Origin: Bacteroidales bacterium
Lineage (GTDB): Bacteria; Bacteroidota; Bacteroidia; Bacteroidales; VadinHA17
NCBI GenBank assembly: GCA_016715075.1
Contig: JADKBK010000022.1
Location: forward strand, 33,083 to 97,082
Reading direction: 5' to 3'
Length of the DNA: 64,000 bases
The position numbers and the translations under genes are program-made. Positions 1-8,855 of this stretch are shown piece after piece. Numbering within the stretch: position 1 is the stretch's first letter; each line of letters begins with the position of its first letter. The notes under the pieces were generated by a model. That model was not told where the DNA came from. It worked only from the letters and a program-made list of their open reading frames with translations, and did no database searches.

Positions 1-513
1 ACTCCGGCTGAATGTACAAACTGCAGGCTATGTGAAGAGGTTTGCCCATATAATGCCATTATTCCGTCGGATGCAGAACCACAAAGAGAGCTTCCAGATA
101 AGTCGAGAAAGCAGTTCATCCTATATTTTTTATTCATTCCCCTGTTTGCCGCAGCAGGTGGATTCATCCTTTACAATCTGGCGCCGGTCCTTTCAGTTGT
201 GAATGGGAATGTAAGCCTGGCCAGGGAGATAAGGATGGAGAAAAAGACAGGCATTGAATCTGTTTCAAAGGCAGTTGTGGCATTTAAGGAAGCAGGAAAG
301 ACTGAGCAGCAATTATTTGCCGAAGAAGACCAGATCATCGGTAAATTCAGGAAAGGCGCTCCCTGGGCAGGAGTATTCCTGGGTGCATCTTTTGGGATAG
401 GGATGGTCTCATTCTCTATTAAAAGACGAAGATTTGAATATAAACCGGACCAGGGAAAATGTTACAGCTGCGGAAGATGCTTTAAGTTTTGTCCGATAAA
501 AGTACAGACATAA
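1..513 (+). CDS. Membrane polyferredoxin, C-terminal part (5' end outside window)
   Basis: The frame is open from base 1, so the gene begins upstream. The visible 170 residues hold a CxxCxxCxxxC [4Fe-4S] motif at residues 5-15, a hydrophobic helix at about 39-62, a charged linker of about 60 residues, a second helix at about 124-141, and a second CxxCxxCxxxC motif at 154-164, six residues before the stop. Ferredoxin motifs flanking membrane helices are typical of NapH/CcoG/NosR-type polyferredoxins, which pass electrons at the membrane. The stop lies 1 base before the next start, and six co-directional genes follow, so it is probably part of the NuoEF-like redox operon. The exact family cannot be fixed without the missing N-terminus. 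Confidence 0.8.
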   Translation, partial: TPAECTNCRLCEEVCPYNAIIPSDAEPQRELPDKSRKQFILYFLFIPLFAAAGGFILYNLAPVLSVVNGNVSLAREIRMEKKTGIESVSKAVVAFKEAGKTEQQLFAEEDQIIGKFRKGAPWAGVFLGASFGIGMVSFSIKRRRFEYKPDQGKCYSCGRCFKFCPIKVQT

Positions 514-514
514 A

Positions 515-2209
515 ATGAAAGTTAACCTTACAGAAAAAGATATCAGTATTCTTAAAGTTGTCAGCCAGGTTGCAGGAGGCTTTTTCCTGATCATTGCACT
601 AACTATGATCTTCAGCCTGGTACAGCTTAAGACCATCAAGCCTCTTGATAGTCCGGCTCTTCTATCAGTAAAAGAGCAATATGACAAAGATCCTGCCAAT
701 GCCACTCTTGCCGCCGAGGTCAGGGCGATGGATCTGATGGCGAGGAAAGCATATTTTTCTTCACGCTGGCAGGTTGAAACAGGCTCATATCTCCTGCTGG
801 CCGGCGCCGTTATCTTTATCTTTTGTCAGAGGCTTATTTCAGAAAATGAAAAGATCAGACCATCTCTTCCTGGTCCTAAAACTGAGATCTCAGAAAAATC
901 TGCCACGATCAGAAAATATCTTCTGATATCAGCCTCAGTTATTGCCGTAGCTGCAATAGCAGCCTCATTCGTTCTGCGTTCTGAGCTTCCGGATCCTTCA
1001 GGAAGGGCTGGAATAGCAGGAAATTCCGGAAAGAAAGGCAATGGAAAAGCCCCGGATCCTGACAAAACCAATTATCCTTTCTTCAGAGGGCAGGATAGCA
1101 GGGGATTTGCCGGAGGATCAGGATATCCCACTGAATGGGATGGTGCAACAGGCAAGAATATTGAATGGAAAATACAACTGCCACTCGCAGGTAAAAGCTC
1201 TCCTGTTATCTGGGAAGATAAAATATTTATTACAGGAGCTGAAGGAGATCAGTGTGATGTTTATTGCATTGATAAAAAAACAGGTTCTATTTTATGGACA
1301 GGTCAGGCAACGAATGTTCCGGGGGGACCATCAGAACCTCCCGAGTTGAAAGGGGAAGAGGGATTGGCGGTTTCCACTGCCGCAACTAACGGGAATGTTG
1401 TTTGTGCCATATTTTCAAATGGCAATCTGGTCTGTTATGATACTGATGGAAAGCAGAAATGGGGAAAAAATATAGGTATACCGGCAAATATTTACGGCTA
1501 TTCATCATCCCTGCTGATCTATGAAAATCTTCTCCTGGTACAGTTTGACAGCAATGAGAAAATTTCACTTATAGGGATTGATCTGGAATCAGGTGAGCAA
1601 AAGTGGGAAACACTCCGTCAGGGTCGTGCAGTCTGGTCCTCCCCTGTTCTTGCATATTTCGGGGGTACTCCACAGGTTGTAATTAATGGCAATCCTTCAG
1701 TAAGCGCTTTTGATGCCGTAACAGGCAAACAATTATGGGCTGTTGAATGCATGAGCGGAGATGTTGCTCCCTCGGTAGCTATCAACGGCACAATGGCTTT
1801 TGCGGTAACAGACTATGCCAAGCTGTCAGCAATAAAGCCGGGCACCGGAGCTGCAATAGTATGGGAAGATAATGCCTATACGCCCGATGTATCAAGTCCG
1901 GTGGCTACTGACGATTATCTGTTCATCTCAACAGGAAACGGAGATGTGGCCTGCTATAATCAGGAGAAAGGGGATACTCTGTGGACTCATTACTTTCAGG
2001 ATCAGTTTTACGCTTCTCCTATCGTTGCAGATGAAATGGTTTATCTTCTCGACAGAAGCGGCGTCATGCATATAGTTGAAGCTAACTCTGCCTATAAGCT
2101 TATCTCCGAGGCGGCTCTTGGCGAAACAGCCGATTGTACACCTGCTTTTTCAGACAAAAAGATTTACATCAGGGGAAGTAAAAACCTTTATTGCATCGCG
2201 AAAAATTGA
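515..2209 (+). CDS. Membrane-anchored PQQ-like beta-propeller protein
   Basis: 564 residues. The N-terminus has three hydrophobic helices (about 14-38, 86-108 and 128-152). A Gly/Pro/Lys-rich linker follows, then a C-terminal domain from about residue 188 made of repeated blades with the pattern Gly-x-x-x-Trp and D-x-x-T/S-G-x-x-x-W (for example DKKTGSILW, DAVTGKQLW, NQEKGDTLW). This is the PQQ-like (BamB-type) propeller fold; repeats of this kind often do not bind PQQ. The propeller probably lies on the periplasmic side. The gene starts 1 base after the polyferredoxin stop and its own stop overlaps the NuoE-like gene, so translational coupling is likely. A role as an extracytoplasmic scaffold or partner of the redox subunits is inference. 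Confidence 0.85.
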   Translation: MKVNLTEKDISILKVVSQVAGGFFLIIALTMIFSLVQLKTIKPLDSPALLSVKEQYDKDPANATLAAEVRAMDLMARKAYFSSRWQVETGSYLLLAGAVIFIFCQRLISENEKIRPSLPGPKTEISEKSATIRKYLLISASVIAVAAIAASFVLRSELPDPSGRAGIAGNSGKKGNGKAPDPDKTNYPFFRGQDSRGFAGGSGYPTEWDGATGKNIEWKIQLPLAGKSSPVIWEDKIFITGAEGDQCDVYCIDKKTGSILWTGQATNVPGGPSEPPELKGEEGLAVSTAATNGNVVCAIFSNGNLVCYDTDGKQKWGKNIGIPANIYGYSSSLLIYENLLLVQFDSNEKISLIGIDLESGEQKWETLRQGRAVWSSPVLAYFGGTPQVVINGNPSVSAFDAVTGKQLWAVECMSGDVAPSVAINGTMAFAVTDYAKLSAIKPGTGAAIVWEDNAYTPDVSSPVATDDYLFISTGNGDVACYNQEKGDTLWTHYFQDQFYASPIVADEMVYLLDRSGVMHIVEANSAYKLISEAALGETADCTPAFSDKKIYIRGSKNLYCIAKN

Positions 2210-4621
2210 AACAGGACGACACAAATATAGTTCCCACCGGATGTAACTGCCAGCAGACCTCCGTTGACGATATTAACCTCGTGGTTGATGAAGTGGTAAG
2301 CTTCACCGGGAGGGAGCCGGAGAAGGTCATTCATATCCTGCAGGAGGTTCAGAAAAAACTTAATTATCTGCCATCAGAGGCTTTGAAGCATATTTGTGAG
2401 GTAACTGATATCACACCAGGACAGATTTCCGGAGTTTCTACTTTCTATTCACAGTTCAGGCATATTCCTGCGGGAAAATATACAATCAAGATCTGTACAG
2501 GTACTGCCTGCCATGTAAAAGGTGCCGGTTTTATTTCAGATGCCTTTAAACGGGTGCTTAAGATCGATGACTCCAGGAATACTTCTCCGGATAATATGTT
2601 TTCCATCGAGGAAGTGGCATGTCTTGGCTGTTGTACACTGGCTCCCGTGGTACAAATCGACGGAAAAACCTACGGGCATGTGAAACCGACACAGATCAAC
2701 GAGATTGTGAATGATTTTCTCAAAAATGGTATTAATAAGGTTGATTTACCGGAAGGTGACGGATCTGCAGATATTGATGCCGAAGTGAGGATCGGACTTG
2801 GTTCCTGTTGTGTCGCTGGAGGAAGCAGGGAGATCCTGTCAGAGATCATTGCAGTAAAGAGGAAATTTGACCTGAATATCAGTATGAAACCTGTTGGATG
2901 CGTGGGAGTATGCAATCAGACGCCATTACTCGAGATTGTCACAAAGAACAATGTAAGCTCCCGTTACACCAATGTCAGAAAGCATCAGGTTGAGGAGATC
3001 CTGCTGAAGCATATAAAGCCGCGGGCTCTGAATAAAAGGCTGAAGCACAATATTTTTGACTTTGTTGATACATTTCTGTCGGATGATAAGCTATCCAGCC
3101 AGATCAATTTATCAGATATCCACAGGGAGAAATATCTCAATAATTTCCTTGATTACCAGATCCATATTGCTACAACTGACAGCGGGATACTTACTCCCGA
3201 TTCTTACGATGAATATTGTTTGCTTGGAGGTTTTTCAGCACTGAAAAAAATGCCTTAACGGACTGGATCAAAACAGTATAATTGACATTATTACCTCAAG
3301 CGGACTCAGGGGAAGAGGGGGTGCGGGATTTCCTACAGGCAGGAAATGGAAGATCTCCCTGGGTTCGGATGGAGATCAGAAATATGTAGTATGTAACGGA
3401 GATGAGGGTGACCCTGGTGCCTTCATGGACAGGATGCTTCTGGAATCCTTCCCTTTCAGAATTATCGAAGGGCTCATGATAGCAGGTTTTGCCACAAAGG
3501 CTACTCAAGGCATTTTTTATATAAGGGCTGAATATCCGCTTGCAGTTTCGCGCATCAGGAGCGCTCTGGAGCAGTGTTATGCCAATGGTATTCTCGGGAA
3601 TACAGTCTGCGGCACTCAATTTTCATTCAATATCAGGATCTTTGAAGGAGCCGGGGCATTTGTCTGCGGTGAGGAAACCGCTCTTATTGCCTCCCTGGAG
3701 GGACTTAGGGGTACTCCCAGAATGCGTCCGCCCTACCCTGCCATTAAAGGCTTTAAGGGACAGCCCACGCTGGTTAATAATGTGGAGACTCTCTCCCTGG
3801 TACCATGGATAATTTCCAATGGAGCTAAAGCCTTCAATGAGATCGGAACAGATCTGAGTAAGGGAACAAAAGTATTCGCACTTGCTGGTAAAATATCAAA
3901 AGGAGGGCTTATTGAAGTTCCTATGGGGATTACGATCCGGCAGATAGTTGAGAGAATCGGGGACGGTGTGGCTGACGGCAGAGAATTTAAGGCGGTGCAG
4001 ATAGGAGGACCTTCAGGAGGCTGTATTCCTGCCTCCAAAGCAGATACAGAGATTGATTACGAGGAGCTGGCCAAAATGGGCGCCATGATGGGTTCAGGAG
4101 GGATGGTAGTCCTCGACGACTCCGATTGCATGGTTGACATGGCGAAATATTTTCTGACTTTCACCCACCAGCAATCATGCGGAAAATGCACTTTCTGCAG
4201 GATCGGCACAAAACATATGCTGAATATTGTAACAAAACTCTCTGAAGGAAAAGCTACATTGGCTGATATAGATGAGCTTGAGTCGCTGGGTCAGTCTGTA
4301 AGGAACGGAAGTCTGTGCGGCCTCGGAAAAACAGCTCCCAATCCGGTTCTGACTGGTCTGAGATACTTCAGGGAGGAGTATGAAATGCACACCAGGGGCA
4401 AATGTCCTGCAAAAAAATGCCGCGATCTGGTAAAATATGTAGTTACTGATAACTGTACAGGTTGTACAAAATGCTCACAGGAATGCCCGGTCAATGCAAT
4501 ACCTTTCAATCCGTATGAGAAACATGAGATCGACCAGGCATTATGTACAAAATGTGATAACTGCAGAATTGTCTGCCCTGAAAACGCAATAGAAATAGCT
4601 GATGTCAATGGTCAGAATTAA
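2191..4621 (+). CDS. NuoE-NuoF/HydB-like NADH-binding diaphorase fusion, frameshifted
   Basis: The first frame (to 3258) holds a NuoE-like thioredoxin-fold [2Fe-2S] domain with Cys102, 107, 144 and 148. A second such domain follows with Cys206 or 207, 237 and 241, as at the N-terminus of HydB. The second frame continues the same protein to 4621 with the NuoF signatures GRGGAGFPTG and GDEGDPGAF (FMN/NADH), the [4Fe-4S] motif CGKCTFC plus a later Cys, and two C-terminal ferredoxin motifs (CTGCTKC, CTKCDNC). The frames meet at seven A's (3244-3250); one A fewer gives an uninterrupted LKKCLNGLD. The start is TTG at 2191, or TTG at 2206 which overlaps the upstream TGA. It should oxidise NAD(P)H and feed iron-sulfur partners. 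No H-cluster hydrogenase subunit is present in the window. Confidence 0.85.
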
Positions 4622-5687
4622 ATTGGACAATAAGGATTTTGAGGTCAGCGAAGGAACATCTGTGCTGAATGCCGCCAGGGAGGCAGGTTTTACTATACCC
4701 ACACTATGTTATAAAGACGGCTTGCCTCATTATACCTCTTGTATGGTCTGTATGGTAAGGGATAATAAGACCAAAGGCTTTTTTGCATCATGTTCAGTAA
4801 ATGTACAGGAAGGGATGGATCTGGACCTGTCCTCTGAAGAGGTGATTTTCATCAGAAGGAAATCACTTGAACTTCTGCTTTCAGAGCATCGTGCTGAGTG
4901 CGAAGCGCCATGCAGAATCGTTTGTCCTGCCGGATACAATATCCCGCTTTTTAACAGATACCTGTCAGCGAAAGATTATGAGAAAGCGGTCAGCCTGACA
5001 CTTTCCGAAGTGATCTCTGGTGATATTGCGTGTAGTAAATGTGCCGGTTACTGTGAAAATGCCTGCCGCAGAAAAAAAATAGATATCCCAGTTTCGATCC
5101 GGAATATGAAATTGTTCATATACAGGAGTTCTGTCACCACAGAAACTGACTCCTCTGAAGATGAAGTCAGCAGCGGTATCAAAGCGGGCAGAAAAAGCCT
5201 GAGATTATCAAAAAGATTCAACTCACTAATCGGTAAAATGGAGCCTTCTGAACAGCTTGAATGGCTTAAAGAGTGCGAAGAACAAATTGATCGTTTCAGG
5301 GAGATATCCCGGCCTGATGACGCCTTCAGTGAGGCTGGCAGCTGTATGCATTGCGACTGCAGGGCAGCAGATGACTGCCGCTTACGTGACCTTGCAGATG
5401 AATTTTCAATAAAGAACCCGAGTGGTAAACTTGTTTATGCCCCGATTGTTAAAAAGATAAATTATAACACAGGACTGCTTTTTGAAAATGCAAAATGCAT
5501 AAAATGCGGATTATGCGTAAGGTTATGTGAAAAATCACAGGAAGAACCTGCTCTCTGTTTTATTAACAGGGGATTTGTCAGTATAATTTCAGAACCTCTT
5601 ACTGAAGAATTTGGAAATATTCTGCAGACAAAGAGCAATGAGGTTATTGAAATCTGTCCTACGGGTGCACTGAGTAAGCTTAAGTAA
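4602..5687 (+). CDS. NuoG-N-like multi-iron-sulfur protein with Fer4_20-type domain
   Basis: 361 residues. The N-terminus is a plant-type [2Fe-2S] domain with Cys36, 47, 50 and 64 (C-x10-C-x2-C-x13-C), the spacing of NuoG/HydA. Next is a Cys-rich segment with HRAECEAPC and CSKCAGYCENAC motifs, which resembles the helical double-cluster domain at the N-terminus of GltD and dihydropyrimidine dehydrogenase (Fer4_20). A C-terminal CxxCxxCxxxC motif with a late CPTG follows. It has no H-cluster domain and no flavin or NAD domain of its own. Start 4602 (or ATG 4608) overlaps the diaphorase stop by up to 20 bases. It is likely the electron-wire subunit between the NuoEF-like enzyme and an unseen acceptor; the acceptor is unknown. 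Confidence 0.8.
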   Translation: MSMVRIKLDNKDFEVSEGTSVLNAAREAGFTIPTLCYKDGLPHYTSCMVCMVRDNKTKGFFASCSVNVQEGMDLDLSSEEVIFIRRKSLELLLSEHRAECEAPCRIVCPAGYNIPLFNRYLSAKDYEKAVSLTLSEVISGDIACSKCAGYCENACRRKKIDIPVSIRNMKLFIYRSSVTTETDSSEDEVSSGIKAGRKSLRLSKRFNSLIGKMEPSEQLEWLKECEEQIDRFREISRPDDAFSEAGSCMHCDCRAADDCRLRDLADEFSIKNPSGKLVYAPIVKKINYNTGLLFENAKCIKCGLCVRLCEKSQEEPALCFINRGFVSIISEPLTEEFGNILQTKSNEVIEICPTGALSKLK

Positions 5688-5697
5688 AGTACTATAA

Positions 5698-6822
5698 ATG
5701 AGATATCCGGTATTAATTATTTTCTTTTTTATCATCATTTGCGACATTTCCGGGCAGAGTGGAGAAAATGAATGGCCATTATTCAGGGGAAAGCCGGATC
5801 TGGCAGGGAAATCAGTATCAGAGCTTCCTGTATCTCCCACACTGCTCTGGACAATCTCGACAGGGGCACGTACTAAGTCATCTCCAGTTGTCAGTAATGA
5901 AACGATCTATTTCGGAAATGAAAAGGGAACCCTGTTTGCAGCCACCACTGACGGGAAAATAAAATGGAAATATGAGGGAGGCAGTCCCATCGATGCAGCC
6001 CCTATGGTTTTCGGCAGAAAAGTTATTTTCGGAACCAACAGTGGCATCCTTAAGGCGATCGACATCTCTTCGGGCAAGTTATTATGGGAATATGGAACTG
6101 ACAATCAGATTGCCGGTTCCGCAAATGTCTGGACCAGCGGGAATAAGTCAGGGATAATTGTAGGAAGCTATGATTATTATCTTCATTGTGTTGATCCTGA
6201 AACAGGCAAACTTCTCTGGAAAGTTGAGACTGAGAATTATGTAAACGGCACTCCGTCAATAGCTAATGGGAAGATAGTATTCGGAGGATGTGATGGTATA
6301 ATGAGGATCGTCGAACCCCTCACCGGCCGTGAAACAGATACTATTGAAATAGGGGTTTATATTGCCGCTTCTCCTGCCATTGCATCAGGAATGGCATACT
6401 TCGGGGATTATAACGGCACAAAATATTGTCTTAACCTCAATTCAGGAAAGATAGTCTGGAAAGTCGCAGCCAAAGAGGAATCCGCTGCGGTACTTGGCAT
6501 ACCTGCCATAGGAGTATCATCAGTGGTTCTGGGAAGCGAGGATAAATACATATACTGTTTCAATCCCAGGGATGGGAAATTAAAATGGAAATACAGAACC
6601 AACGGGCGAATAGCCAGTTCAGCTGTTATTACTGACACGAAAGTTCTGGCAACCGGAATGGATGGTTATGTTTATATAATCGGACTCGCGGACGGAAAGA
6701 AGATCTGGAACTTCAATACAGGAACTCCTGTAAGCAGCTCACCGGCAGTGGTAAAGGATAGATTCTATGTACTGACGGAGGATGGAAGGTTGATGGCTTT
6801 CGGGGATAAGAAGAAGCAGTGA
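5698..6822 (+). CDS. Exported PQQ-like beta-propeller protein
   Basis: 374 residues with a typical signal peptide (hydrophobic core at residues 4-17, then the cleavage-like DISGQS). The rest is about seven propeller blades, each with an Asp/Asn-x-x-x-Gly-x-x-x-Trp block (DISSGKLLW, DPETGKLLW, NLNSGKIVW, NPRDGKLKW, GLADGKKIW). It is a shorter, soluble relative of the anchored propeller at 515-2209. The start lies 10 bases after the iron-sulfur gene, so it is almost surely in the same operon. The two propellers around the diaphorase genes imply a periplasmic partner or scaffold function for this redox system. That function is inference; the fold call is secure. Confidence 0.85.
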   Translation: MRYPVLIIFFFIIICDISGQSGENEWPLFRGKPDLAGKSVSELPVSPTLLWTISTGARTKSSPVVSNETIYFGNEKGTLFAATTDGKIKWKYEGGSPIDAAPMVFGRKVIFGTNSGILKAIDISSGKLLWEYGTDNQIAGSANVWTSGNKSGIIVGSYDYYLHCVDPETGKLLWKVETENYVNGTPSIANGKIVFGGCDGIMRIVEPLTGRETDTIEIGVYIAASPAIASGMAYFGDYNGTKYCLNLNSGKIVWKVAAKEESAAVLGIPAIGVSSVVLGSEDKYIYCFNPRDGKLKWKYRTNGRIASSAVITDTKVLATGMDGYVYIIGLADGKKIWNFNTGTPVSSSPAVVKDRFYVLTEDGRLMAFGDKKKQ

Positions 6823-6859
6823 CAAAGAGATCATATAAAGTTAAACAGAGACGAAAAAT

Positions 6860-8158
6860 ATGAAGATTGTTTATCTTATTACAGGCTCAGGAGGATCATT
6901 CTATTGCGGGAATTGTTACCGTGATATGATCTATCTAAGGGCAATAAGAAATGTTCCTGGCATAAGCGCTTCTGCAATACCTCTTTATCTTCCTCCGGAT
7001 GATACAAATGCAGAGAGCGGACTCGAAAGGAGTGTTTTCTTCGGCGCTATCTCAATGTATCTCAGGGAAAAAGTTCCCTTTCTCAGAAACATGCCTGCAT
7101 TCTTTGATAAAATCCTTGATTCAGCCCCAATGCTGAAGATGGCAGCAAAGAGATCCGGAACAACCAATACCGAAGGTCTCGAGGATATGACTCTCAGCAT
7201 GATAAAGGGAGAAAAGGCCTTCCCTGAAAAGGAGTTGAAGAGGCTGGTAAAATACCTGACAGAGAATGGAAAACCGGATGTAATCCATCTCTCAAATGCC
7301 CTGATCATTGGTCTTGCCAGGCAGCTAAAGAGATATATGGATGTCAAAATCGTCTGCTCCCTGCTCAATGAGGATGACTGGATCGAAGAGATGGCTGAGC
7401 CTTACAGGTCTGATGCGTGGCGACTTATAGCTGAAGAGGCTGCCAATGTAGATAGCTTTATTACTCCAAGCAACTATTATTGGGAGTTATTTGTCACAAA
7501 GACAGGTTATTCAGGAAAAAACGTTCACATTGTTCCGCTTGCAATAGACACCAGGAATCTCAATATCCTTCCCAAAAAGGATAATTATCCCGCAATTGGT
7601 TATTTCAGCCGTATAAATTCACAGAATGGCTTTGATAAACTTGTCGATTCGTTTATCCAACTTAAAACCAGCAACAGACTTCCTGGTCTTACTTTACATG
7701 TTTCAGGCGGTTTTACGGGAAGTGATAAGGCATTCATAGCGGAACAGATAAAAAAGATTAAATCGCATGACCTGAAAAGCTTTATCAGAATTTATCCCGA
7801 ATTTCAGGGAGACAGTAAGGAGGAGTTTTTCAGCAGTATAGATATTATGAGTGTCCCTGTAAGGAAGCACGATGGCTACGGTCTGTATATTCTCGAAGCA
7901 AATGCATCAGGAGTGCCTGTGGTTCAACCAGAAACAGGAGCATTCCCTGAGATTATAGAAAAGACTAAAGGAGGAATAACTTATTCGCCTGATACGATAG
8001 AAAGCCTCTCCGATGCTCTTGTGAAATTTTTAGAAAACAAAGAACTGCGAGCCAGTCTGGGCGAGCTGGGGAAAGAAAATGTTCTTAAAAAGCTTTCTCT
8101 CACCCAAATGTCGGATGGACTGGCAGTTGTCTATAATGAAACCATGAAAAACAATTAA
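6860..8158 (+). CDS. GT4-type glycosyltransferase
   Basis: 432 residues with the two-Rossmann GT-B layout. The N-terminal domain opens with a beta strand and glycine-rich loop (VYLITGSGGS), followed by an unusual Cys pair (FYCGNCYRD). The C-terminal nucleotide-sugar domain contains SNYYWELF, the AIGYFSRI strand, and an LEANASGVPVVQPETG segment, which matches the GT4 donor-binding region. The usual E-x7-E motif reads D-x7-E (Asp in DGYGLYILE), a conservative change. The gap to the propeller gene is 37 bases and to the ABC ATPase 10 bases, so it sits between the redox genes and the exporter genes. Acceptor and sugar are unknown. It could glycosylate a lipid or protein handled by the ABC exporter, which is inference. 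Confidence 0.8.
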   Translation: MKIVYLITGSGGSFYCGNCYRDMIYLRAIRNVPGISASAIPLYLPPDDTNAESGLERSVFFGAISMYLREKVPFLRNMPAFFDKILDSAPMLKMAAKRSGTTNTEGLEDMTLSMIKGEKAFPEKELKRLVKYLTENGKPDVIHLSNALIIGLARQLKRYMDVKIVCSLLNEDDWIEEMAEPYRSDAWRLIAEEAANVDSFITPSNYYWELFVTKTGYSGKNVHIVPLAIDTRNLNILPKKDNYPAIGYFSRINSQNGFDKLVDSFIQLKTSNRLPGLTLHVSGGFTGSDKAFIAEQIKKIKSHDLKSFIRIYPEFQGDSKEEFFSSIDIMSVPVRKHDGYGLYILEANASGVPVVQPETGAFPEIIEKTKGGITYSPDTIESLSDALVKFLENKELRASLGELGKENVLKKLSLTQMSDGLAVVYNETMKNN

Positions 8159-8168
8159 TTCAGGGATA

Positions 8169-8831
8169 ATGCTTTCTTTAAGGAATATATCCAAATCATT
8201 TATTCAGAGGGGATTGGTGCTTGATAATCTCTCTCTTGATGTCTCTGCCGGTGATACCCTTGCAATCATGGGGCCTTCCGGATCTGGAAAAACGACACTG
8301 ATGAATATTATCGGGCTGCTTGAAAAGCCTGACAGCGGGATGATAACCTTTTTGGGAAACGACATCAGGAATTACAATGATGATGAATCGGCCTTATACA
8401 GAAGCAGCAATATAGGATTTGTATTCCAGGATCACCTGCTCCTTCCCCATCTCACCGTCAGGGAAAACATATTACTGCCGATCCTTGCATTAAAACAGAG
8501 TCGTGCTGAAGCTCAAATGAAAGAGGAAGAGGCGTTTACTCTGATGAGAAAGACAGGCATCTCAGAGCTTTCAGCCAAATATCCGGGCACCATTTCCGGC
8601 GGGGAGGCTCAGCGCGCAGCCCTCGTAAGGGCGCTGGTCAATAAGCCCTCCATTCTGCTTGCCGACGAGCCAACAGGGTCGCTTGACGCTGATAATGCTG
8701 AAATAATGGGGGAACTCCTGTCTGAGATGAACAGCGAACTTGGAATTACACTTATTCTTGCCACCCACTCAGACAAACTCGCAGGGAAAATGGCCAGAAC
8801 AATGATCCTTGGTCATGGTAAATTAATCTGA
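8169..8831 (+). CDS. ABC transporter ATP-binding protein (LolD/MacB type)
   Basis: 220 residues, the normal length for a LolD-like ATPase. Walker A GPSGSGKTT is near residue 37, the Q-loop FVFQDH near 91, the signature SGGEAQRAA near 141, Walker B ILLADEPTGSLD near 161, and the switch His in ATHSD near 197. Such ATPases pair with FtsX-type permeases to move lipoproteins or small molecules across the envelope by mechanotransmission rather than by classic transport. The large FtsX-like permease begins 24 bases downstream and is its obvious partner. The cargo is unknown. Confidence 0.92.
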   Translation: MLSLRNISKSFIQRGLVLDNLSLDVSAGDTLAIMGPSGSGKTTLMNIIGLLEKPDSGMITFLGNDIRNYNDDESALYRSSNIGFVFQDHLLLPHLTVRENILLPILALKQSRAEAQMKEEEAFTLMRKTGISELSAKYPGTISGGEAQRAALVRALVNKPSILLADEPTGSLDADNAEIMGELLSEMNSELGITLILATHSDKLAGKMARTMILGHGKLI

Positions 8832-8855
8832 ATAATCTGACTCACAAGAATCCTT

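Noticed and set aside
4602..5687. [FeFe]-hydrogenase HydA
   Set aside because: The N-terminal [2Fe-2S] domain fits, but the protein ends after ferredoxin-type motifs; the H-cluster signatures are missing.
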